DNA from: JANPPS01 sp965246925
GTDB taxonomy: Bacteria > Pseudomonadota > Alphaproteobacteria > Acetobacterales > Acetobacteraceae
Reading direction: 5' to 3'
Length of the DNA stretch: 64,000 bases
NCBI GenBank assembly: GCA_965246925.1
Contig: OZ251994.1
Location: 4,030,001-4,094,000 of the forward strand
The first letter of the stretch is position 1, and every line of letters begins with the position of its first letter. Shown here piece after piece: positions 55,952 to 64,000 of this stretch. The notes beneath the pieces were generated by a model, which worked only from the letters and a program-made list of their open reading frames with translations, was not told the origin of the DNA and did no database searches. The translations under genes and the position numbers were made by a program.

Positions 55952-56653
55952 TTAAGCTTCCGACCGCAATAGAAGCGTGGCGAGGTAGAAGGGCCGCCGG
56001 TGTTCAGACAGAACGGTTAATCCTGGAGACCAAGCAAAGGCGCGGTGAATGCGGCGCGAAAGCCGGCTATCCCGGTCGGCACCGCTGAAGAAGTGGTTAG
56101 CGAGTAAGCAGATCCCGCCGGGCTGCAACAAGCGCTGAACCCGTAGCGCAAGCCGCTTCAGCAGCGCGTCATCCAGCGGCTTGAGATAATACAATGTGTC
56201 GGCCAAGACGACGAGGTCAAATCGGCCATCCAGGCTGGCGGGTAGATCCGTAACATCGGCCTGATCGAAGCTGAGGCCCGGCGTGCCGGCCGCGCCGTGC
56301 CGGGCGAAATCCACGGCACCTTGGGCGACGTCGAGGCCCAGCACGCTCTCGGCGCGCCCCGCCAGCATGCGCGACATCTGCCCTACGCCGCACCCGAGGT
56401 CGAGCGCGGCGTGAAATCGACGGTCCGGCAAGAGCGCTATCAGTGTCTGATACTTACGATGCTGATACTTGTAGGACGGGTCGGCGGACGCCCAGGGGTC
56501 CCCGACAGCATAGGCAGCTTCGAACGCGGCGCGGTTCCCGACGGTGCCGCGGTCCTGCGCGATGGCGGCGTCGGTGCGGGCGCTGCGGCGGAACAGGCCG
56601 ATATCGCGGAACGACATGAACCGGAGGCTTTCGATGGTGTCGAGCAGGGCCAT
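55952..56653 (-). CDS. SAM-dependent methyltransferase, NodS-like
   Basis: 233-aa class I methyltransferase. SAM motif I is LDLGCGVGQMSRML; the acidic loop VLGLDVAQGAVDFAR and FDLVVLADTLYYLKPLDD follow. The overall pattern (DPWASADPSYKYQHRKYQTLIALLPDRRF start) resembles NodS and similar small-molecule methyltransferases. Substrate unknown. Divergent from uvrB. Confidence 0.85.
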   Translation of the reverse strand: MALLDTIESLRFMSFRDIGLFRRSARTDAAIAQDRGTVGNRAAFEAAYAVGDPWASADPSYKYQHRKYQTLIALLPDRRFHAALDLGCGVGQMSRMLAGRAESVLGLDVAQGAVDFARHGAAGTPGLSFDQADVTDLPASLDGRFDLVVLADTLYYLKPLDDALLKRLALRVQRLLQPGGICLLANHFFSGADRDSRLSRRIHRAFAWSPGLTVLSEHRRPFYLATLLLRSEA

Positions 56654-56756
56654 GCGCGGCCTCACGGGTCTGTTATTCGTGAGTACATATCAGGGCGGTC
56701 CGGCCCGGGAAAGGTCCAACCTGGACGGCGGCGCTGGCTGTGACCAAGTAGGTGGG

Positions 56757-58952
<2,196 letters not shown>

Positions 58953-59039
58953 ACTGTTTCACACGGCGGTCTAATCGGCATTGGGCTGCACATAAACGCA
59001 GATTATGCCATGGTCGGTGGGCGCCCCAGGGAGAGCCCG

Positions 59040-61400
59040 ATGAGTGATCTTGCCGAGTATGTTCAGACTGACCGGTCGATCAAGCTGCTGACGCCGCTGG
59101 GGCCGGATTTGTTGTTGCCGGAGCGGATTGAGTTGACGGAGATGGTCAACGATTTGTTTGACATCAAGGTCACGGTGCGGAGCAAGCGTCCGGATTTGAA
59201 GCCGGACGAGCTGGTGGGCAAGCTCGCCGACGTGTCGCTTGATTTGGACGGCGCGGGCACGATGCGGGCGTGGAACGGGCTGATGGTGGAGATGCATGAG
59301 GAGCCGCATGTGATGCGCGGCTTCCGGCAGTATCACCTGGTGATGCGCCCGCAGATGTGGCTGATGTCGCAGCGGAGCGATTGCCGGATCTGGCAGGATC
59401 AGAGTGCGCTCGATGTCTTGCGCACGTTGGTGAGCGAGCACGGGCTGCCGCCGGCGCAGGTGGCGGTGCTGGGGACGGTGCCGCCACAGCATTACTCGGT
59501 GCAATGGAACGAGACGGACCTGGATTACTTGACGCGCCGGCTGGAGGAGGACGGGTTGTTCTTCTGGCATGTGCATGAGGCTGGCAAGCATACTTTGCGG
59601 GTGGCCGATCATCAGTTCAGCTACACCCCGGGCGCCACGCCGGACGTGCGGCTGGAACTGGGCTCGTCCGACAAGGACTGCATCAGCGCCTGGACCAAGA
59701 AATACACCTACACGCCGGGGGTGCGGGCGGGGGGTGACTGGAATTTCGAGACGCCGGGCACGGTGCCGCGGGGTCAGACGCCGTCCTTGGTGAAGCTACC
59801 CGGCAACCCGAAATACGAGCTGTATGAGTATCCGTCGCGGATCGGCACTGCGGCGGAGGCGGGGCGGGCGACGAAGTTGCGGATGCAGGCGACCGAGTAT
59901 GACCATGAACGGATCGAGGCCGGGGGCGACAGCAAGACGCTGGCGCCGGGTCAGCTGTTCAAGCCGTATGACGTGAGCAAGCACGGCCCGAAGTATGAGG
60001 AGCACGTGGTGCTGAGCATGACTCACATCATGGAGGACCATAGCTTCGAGCCGGAGGACAACGCCCGCGATTACACCAACAGCTTTACGGCGCTACCATC
60101 CCGCCTGCCCGCGACCCCCCACCGCGACACGCACCGCCCGCGGCTGGACGGCACGCAGATCGGCATCGTGGCGGGCCCGGAGGGCGAGGAGATCCACACG
60201 GACGAGTATGGGCGGGTCAAGCTGTGGTTCCCCTGGGACCGCCGGGCGAAGAAGGACGGGACGGACACGTGCTGGGTCCGCGTGATCCAGTCCTGGGGCG
60301 GCGGCGGCTGGGGCGCGCAGGTGATCCCCAGGATCGGCATGGAGGCGATGGTGACCTATTTGGACGGCGACCCGGACCGCCCGGTGGTGGCGGGCCTGGT
60401 GCCGAACCCGCAGCAACGCGTGCCCTACAGCTTGCCGGCGCAGAAGACGCGGATGGTGATGCGGAGCAACACGTATAAGGGCACCGGCTTCAACGAATTC
60501 ACGATGGAAGACCAGCCCGGCGCCGAACGCATGCACATGCACGCGCAACACGACCACACGATTAAGGTGGGCAACAACCAGACGGAACGGGTGGACGCGC
60601 ACCAGGTACAATCCGTGGGCGGCAGCCGCAGCGTGGAGGTTGCGGGCAACCAGAAGCATGAGGTCGGCGGGTCGATGAACGTGACCGTGGGGGGTGTGGG
60701 CCCGATGGCGTCCGGCATTGCAGCGCAAGCCGCCGCGCTAGCCCCGCAAACCGCCGCCCTGCTGAGCGGCGCAGGCGGCGGCGACTTCGCGGGCGGGATC
60801 GCGCAGATGGCGCTGGGCTTTCTCGGCGGGGACGCGCTGGGCTTGCGGCAGGGCGTGGTGGCCGGGTCGAGCCCGAAGGCGGATGCGGGGTTGGCCTTGA
60901 CCGGCGCGGGCGGCGGCGTGGGGGCGGCGGTGGCCGGGCTGTTCGGCCTGTCCGGCGTGCTGAACACGGTGGTGGGATCGTTAAAGTCGGACACAGTGGG
61001 GGTGGCGAGTGCTGAGCAGGTGGGTGTCTCGAAAGTCGTCAACGTTGGTCAGAGCTACTCAATCAAGGCTGGCCAGACGTATCAGCTTTCTGTCGGACAG
61101 GCGATTGACATCAGTGCGGCCAAGACTGTTATCATCGACGCAGGCGAAGCGTTGGAGATCACCGCCGGGCAACGCATTGTCCTGAAAGCGGGTGATGCGC
61201 GGCTCGAGCTGGATTCTGCTGGGCTGGCCGTGCTGGAAGGCAAGATATCCGCGATCGTAAAGGGGGGTGCCGCGCAGCTGACGGTCGGACCCGGCCCGGT
61301 GCTCTACATTCCGGCCCTCGTTCCGGGCACGGCGATGGCGCCCTCGGCCCCTTGCCTGAAACGGATGGCGGATTTGGGTGCCCCGTTGGTGCGGGGGTGA
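59040..61400 (+). CDS. type VI secretion spike protein VgrG (TssI)
   Basis: 786 aa. gp27-like N-terminus (about 1-370), gp5 OB-fold with KLWFPWDRR and VRVIQSWGGGGWGAQVIPRIGMEAMV near 394-438, a beta-prism needle with VGNNQTERV, HQVQSVGGSRSVEVAGNQKHEVGG (about 500-550), then an unusual Ala/Gly-rich insert (about 551-660) and a final beta stretch (665-786). It punctures target cells and carries effectors. Stop overlaps the adaptor start (GTGA). Confidence 0.96.
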   Translation: MSDLAEYVQTDRSIKLLTPLGPDLLLPERIELTEMVNDLFDIKVTVRSKRPDLKPDELVGKLADVSLDLDGAGTMRAWNGLMVEMHEEPHVMRGFRQYHLVMRPQMWLMSQRSDCRIWQDQSALDVLRTLVSEHGLPPAQVAVLGTVPPQHYSVQWNETDLDYLTRRLEEDGLFFWHVHEAGKHTLRVADHQFSYTPGATPDVRLELGSSDKDCISAWTKKYTYTPGVRAGGDWNFETPGTVPRGQTPSLVKLPGNPKYELYEYPSRIGTAAEAGRATKLRMQATEYDHERIEAGGDSKTLAPGQLFKPYDVSKHGPKYEEHVVLSMTHIMEDHSFEPEDNARDYTNSFTALPSRLPATPHRDTHRPRLDGTQIGIVAGPEGEEIHTDEYGRVKLWFPWDRRAKKDGTDTCWVRVIQSWGGGGWGAQVIPRIGMEAMVTYLDGDPDRPVVAGLVPNPQQRVPYSLPAQKTRMVMRSNTYKGTGFNEFTMEDQPGAERMHMHAQHDHTIKVGNNQTERVDAHQVQSVGGSRSVEVAGNQKHEVGGSMNVTVGGVGPMASGIAAQAAALAPQTAALLSGAGGGDFAGGIAQMALGFLGGDALGLRQGVVAGSSPKADAGLALTGAGGGVGAAVAGLFGLSGVLNTVVGSLKSDTVGVASAEQVGVSKVVNVGQSYSIKAGQTYQLSVGQAIDISAAKTVIIDAGEALEITAGQRIVLKAGDARLELDSAGLAVLEGKISAIVKGGAAQLTVGPGPVLYIPALVPGTAMAPSAPCLKRMADLGAPLVRG

Positions 61401-62377
61401 GCCCGGCGATAGGCGACCAGGTCGCGCCCCTCCCCGGGGACGAGCCGAAGCCGGCGGTCTCGGACATGGCCCGGCTGGCCGATGGAGTGCCGCGTCTGCC
61501 CCAGCCCGCGTTTGCGGTCGTGGATGGGGCGCAGTGGGACGACTTTCCGAGCGCCTTGGCGACAGCCGGGCTGCGGGGGCGGTCCCTGTTGTTGGGTGCC
61601 GGGGAGGATGTGGAGGCAGCGGGTCCGTGGCTGGTAGCGCTCGATCAGCGGCCGGATGCGTCCAATGCGGTACTGGAAATGTTGGACGCGAAACCTGCCG
61701 CAGTCTTCTGGGGCTGTCCCGCCGGAGAGGCCGCGCTGTGGCGGCATTTGCGCACCCTGGCCCAGGTCGATATGGCATCGCCGCCCAACCCAGACGCCCG
61801 CGATGCGCGCTCTGGCACGGAGGTGGTGACGTTCCGCTATTGGGACCCTCGGGCGATTAGCAGCATGCTTCGGGTGTTGGATGCCGGGCAGTTCGCGAGG
61901 GTGCTGGGTCCTGCGGCGGAGCTGCTGTTTGTCGATCCTCTCAGCATGGGCGGTGTAGGCGTGGCCCGCGTCGTCAACCTGCCCGACTGGCCGCCGGCCC
62001 CGCGCGGGCGGCTGGCGTTGTCCGGAGAGCAGGTGGTGAAGCTCGATGCCGTCATGCGGGACCGGTCACACCATCGGATTGGATACTTCTTGTGTGAGGT
62101 TGCGCCTGAGGAAACCACTGGCTTGACCCGCGCCCAGGTGCTTCGGTTCGTGCAGGAGTGTGAGGATGAGGGGCGGCTGGCCGGGCTGGTGAGCGAGCGG
62201 GCGCATGGTCGATGGGCCTATATGGCGTTGACCACCGGCGGCGCATTTGGGCGTGACGGCACGGTGCTGGGCTACATCATGCAGGGGGGCGGGGTGCCGG
62301 ACACGAATTTGGACCGGCTGTTCGAAGAGATGACCAAGCTGGCTGAGGCGGATGCGTTCTATGAAGGGGGTCTGTAA
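61397..62377 (+). CDS. DUF4123 T6SS effector adaptor (Tap/Tec-like)
   Basis: 326 aa; the DUF4123 domain occupies about residues 25-150, with FAVVDGAQWDDFPSAL, AGPWLVAL and TFRYWDPRAISSMLRVLDAGQF being the family pattern. Adaptors of this type load a specific effector on VgrG. GTG start at 61397 overlaps the vgrG stop; the TAA stop overlaps the effector ATG (TAATG). Confidence 0.92.
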   Translation: MSPAIGDQVAPLPGDEPKPAVSDMARLADGVPRLPQPAFAVVDGAQWDDFPSALATAGLRGRSLLLGAGEDVEAAGPWLVALDQRPDASNAVLEMLDAKPAAVFWGCPAGEAALWRHLRTLAQVDMASPPNPDARDARSGTEVVTFRYWDPRAISSMLRVLDAGQFARVLGPAAELLFVDPLSMGGVGVARVVNLPDWPPAPRGRLALSGEQVVKLDAVMRDRSHHRIGYFLCEVAPEETTGLTRAQVLRFVQECEDEGRLAGLVSERAHGRWAYMALTTGGAFGRDGTVLGYIMQGGGVPDTNLDRLFEEMTKLAEADAFYEGGL

Positions 62378-63117
62378 TGCCGCCTCTCATCTTGATACCG
62401 GCCGGGATCGAGGCGATTGAACTCGGCGAAGCTGCCTATGCGGCTTGGAGAATCTATCGCCTGGCGAGGGCGGCGCAAGCAGCGGCGCGGGCGGCGGAAG
62501 ATTTGAAGCTGGTTGTGCAGGTGGCGAACATCGCGCTGCAATCGAGAGCGGCGGTGACGGGTTGTGCGACCTGCCCCAAGGAGGCCATTCCGTGTTTCAG
62601 TACGCCTGAGAAGGGCACGAATGAGGAGATGGATCGGCAGCTGAAAGAGCAGCAAGACGAAATCAACAAAATCTCACCCGACGAGATGCTCGAGAATCTG
62701 CGGAAAAACCGTGGACCGGATGGCAAGATCATCCGCCCACCCGCCGACCAAAGCTCTCGACGAATTGCTCGAGATGACGCGCTACAGAAACGGGCCGCCG
62801 AGCTCAAGGATGAATATTTAAGACAAAATTATACATTGAAGGAAGCTGAAGCGAAAGCGAGAGAGACGGCAAGTCGCGAGTTGGCTGGCAAGGATATGGC
62901 TCACGCGCCTGATCTCAGAGCAGGCGGTGATGGGACATTAAGTCCAGACCCTGCTGGCTCTTCCGAGAATCGGTCAATCGGGAGCCAATGGAATCAAAAA
63001 GGAGATGGGGATGCTCGGGCGAGGGGAGACATACTTGAACAAGAGGCAGCTAACGCAAAGGCTAGAGGAGATAAGAAAATGAATGTTGAATTAACAAGAT
63101 GTAAGCAGGTTTCATGA
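62377..63117 (+). CDS. Ntox15-like DNase effector (Tde-type)
   Basis: 246 aa. N-terminal helix-rich part (about 1-60) precedes a C-terminal toxin: CATCPKEAIPCFSTPEKGTNEEMDRQL (residues about 63-89), the HxxD motif His176-Ala-Pro-Asp179 in MAHAPDLRAGGD, and SSENRSIGSQW with a closing MNVELTRC. This is the Ntox15 signature; Agrobacterium Tde1/Tde2 with the same HxxD motif are DNases. Composition turns AT-rich midway, unlike the upstream genes. Cognate immunity follows in ATGA overlap. Confidence 0.9.
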   Translation: MPPLILIPAGIEAIELGEAAYAAWRIYRLARAAQAAARAAEDLKLVVQVANIALQSRAAVTGCATCPKEAIPCFSTPEKGTNEEMDRQLKEQQDEINKISPDEMLENLRKNRGPDGKIIRPPADQSSRRIARDDALQKRAAELKDEYLRQNYTLKEAEAKARETASRELAGKDMAHAPDLRAGGDGTLSPDPAGSSENRSIGSQWNQKGDGDARARGDILEQEAANAKARGDKKMNVELTRCKQVS

Positions 63118-63797
63118 TGAATGATGATTTTTCTTATTTGATGGAAAAGTTTGGTGGTCTCGATGACGTCGAATTTTTACCCCGAAATCGATTGCAGTCG
63201 CTCCAAGGCATTCTTCCATCTGCCTTGGTCGAATTTTGGGGTGAGGTCGGTCTTGGTTCCTGGGGGGATGGAGTGTTCCGCTTCTGTGATCCAGAGATGT
63301 TCCAAGGGCTTTTGAACATGATTTTGGGCAGCGACCCGGTCCTGTCCGCAGCAGACTGTGCGGTTTTTGGGTTCAGTGCCTTTGCGGAGCTACGGGCCTG
63401 GCACAGAGTTTTCGGCATGGTGGAGATCGACCTCCCATTTACAACCATTCAATCTCACTCCGAAGCCCGATCAGATGTCAAAGAGACGCGAAGAGCAATC
63501 GGAGAGGATCGTGTTATCGCAGTTAATCTAAGCGATGTCGTAAGTGATTGTGATATGCGAGACCGTTCAGGGGCACTTATGTTCAATCGTGCCACGAAAA
63601 GACTCGGAAAGCTCAAGCGTGATGAGTGCTTTGGATTTGTACCGGCACTGGCACTCGGAGGAAGTAACGAACTTGACCAACTCAGGCGTGTCAGAGCACT
63701 CGAGCATTTTCAGATTTTGGCTGGTCTTTCGAACTTTAGCCTAATCAAATATGATATTGATGGACGGGAGGTGTTTGTCAGAACCATCGGGCGATGA
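63114..63797 (+). CDS. GAD-like/DUF1851 immunity protein (Tdi-type)
   Basis: 227 aa. The start segment SALVEFWGEVGLGSWGDGVFRFCDPEMFQGLL is the GAD-like pattern, and the C-terminal half (FGFVPALALGG to YDIDGREVFVRTIGR) fits DUF1851. In Agrobacterium Tdi1 the same domain pair neutralises Tde1 in the cytoplasm. No signal peptide, as expected for a DNase antidote. Starts within the effector stop (ATGA). Confidence 0.9.
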   Translation: MMNDDFSYLMEKFGGLDDVEFLPRNRLQSLQGILPSALVEFWGEVGLGSWGDGVFRFCDPEMFQGLLNMILGSDPVLSAADCAVFGFSAFAELRAWHRVFGMVEIDLPFTTIQSHSEARSDVKETRRAIGEDRVIAVNLSDVVSDCDMRDRSGALMFNRATKRLGKLKRDECFGFVPALALGGSNELDQLRRVRALEHFQILAGLSNFSLIKYDIDGREVFVRTIGR

Positions 63798-63825
63798 ATA
63801 GTTCTGAGCGTTGTAAGGCAGCATT

Positions 63826-64000
63826 ATGATGACAGATGATTTTCATTTTATCCTTTCAGAAAATGGATTTCCAGAAGATCCAGAATTTCTACAAAGAGAC
63901 GAACTGTCAAAAGTCAGTAAGATACTACCAAAAAGTTTGGTAGATTTTTGGGAAGAGGTTGGGGTCGGTTCCTGGCACCAGAAACTGTTTAATTTTTGTA
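63826..64000 (+). CDS. second immunity paralogue (partial, cut by window end)
   Basis: 58 residues are visible before the window ends. They align with the first 58 residues of the previous immunity protein with 28 identities by hand count, including ILP, LV, FW, EVG, GSW and FxFC. It is very AT-rich and lies 28 bp downstream on the same strand. Orphan immunity paralogues next to effector cassettes are common and may protect against related toxins. Start could be either of two adjacent ATGs (63826, 63829). Confidence 0.85.
   Translation, partial: MMTDDFHFILSENGFPEDPEFLQRDELSKVSKILPKSLVDFWEEVGVGSWHQKLFNFC

Noticed and set aside
56654..56756. SOS box before uvrB
   Set aside because: No GTTC-N7-GTTC or GAAC-N7-GAAC direct repeat was found in the divergent promoter region.
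59040..61400. A phage tail spike rather than VgrG
   Set aside because: The DUF4123 adaptor, Ntox15 toxin and GAD-like immunity next to it are T6SS hallmarks, and no phage genes are present.

Overview
The window is 64 kb of high-GC DNA (about two thirds G+C by eye) from an aerobic alphaproteobacterium, most likely Acetobacteraceae or a close Rhodospirillales relative. The evidence is a transaldolase/glucose-6-phosphate isomerase fusion inside a pentose-phosphate operon, a petABC cytochrome bc1 operon, oxygen-dependent HemF, and the typical alphaproteobacterial order proA-nadD-rsfS-rlmH-gpmI-envC-ctpA-(YibQ-like)-rppH. No rRNA, CRISPR array, insertion sequence or prophage was seen. One tRNA gene, tRNA-Ala(CGC), is present.

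Layout. 1-6.5 kb: SDR dehydrogenase (cut by the window edge), two alpha/beta hydrolases (one like fluoroacetate dehalogenase), a flavin amine oxidase, a B12-binding radical SAM protein, and a coupled LysR / DUF1330 / frameshifted saccharopine-dehydrogenase-like operon that extends to 7.7 kb. 7.7-8.5 kb: a gap with a decayed scrap of proA, and a small secreted protein. 8.7-18 kb: the conserved proA-to-rppH block. 18-22.6 kb: mtnP, petCBA and hemF. 22.6-25.2 kb: a ComEA-like HhH protein, glmU and gph. 25.3-30.9 kb: PEP-CTERM protein, two hydrolases, a glycosyltransferase and a FkbM methyltransferase. 30.9-36.7 kb: fatty-acid beta-oxidation genes with a MerR regulator. 36.7-46.1 kb: rRNA/tRNA methyltransferases, an SDHAF4-like mini-protein, RNase T2, a lytic-transglycosylase-fold protein coupled to an Ivy-like lysozyme inhibitor, folD, yggT, the tRNA, a YcgN protein and a phosphatase. 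44.6-53.6 kb: the pentose-phosphate operon tkt, tal-pgi, gnd, zwf, a HAD phosphatase and pgl. 53.8-59 kb: MATE transporter, aquaporin, methyltransferase and uvrB. 59-64 kb: an orphan type VI secretion cassette.

The most notable content is antibacterial. The right end carries vgrG, a DUF4123 adaptor, an Ntox15-like DNase effector and a GAD-like/DUF1851 immunity gene in fully overlapping order, followed by a second diverged immunity gene cut by the window end. This matches the known Agrobacterium Tde/Tdi arrangement, and the G+C content falls sharply inside the effector gene. The second item is the 40.5-41.4 kb pair: a leaderless transglycosylase-like protein translationally coupled to an exported protein carrying the CxPHDC signature of Ivy lysozyme inhibitors. 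This has the form of a toxin-immunity pair and I do not know it as a described system. No structural T6SS genes lie in the window, so delivery would depend on a cluster elsewhere.

All calls come from reading the sequence. Family names rest on recognised motifs, and no database search was run.
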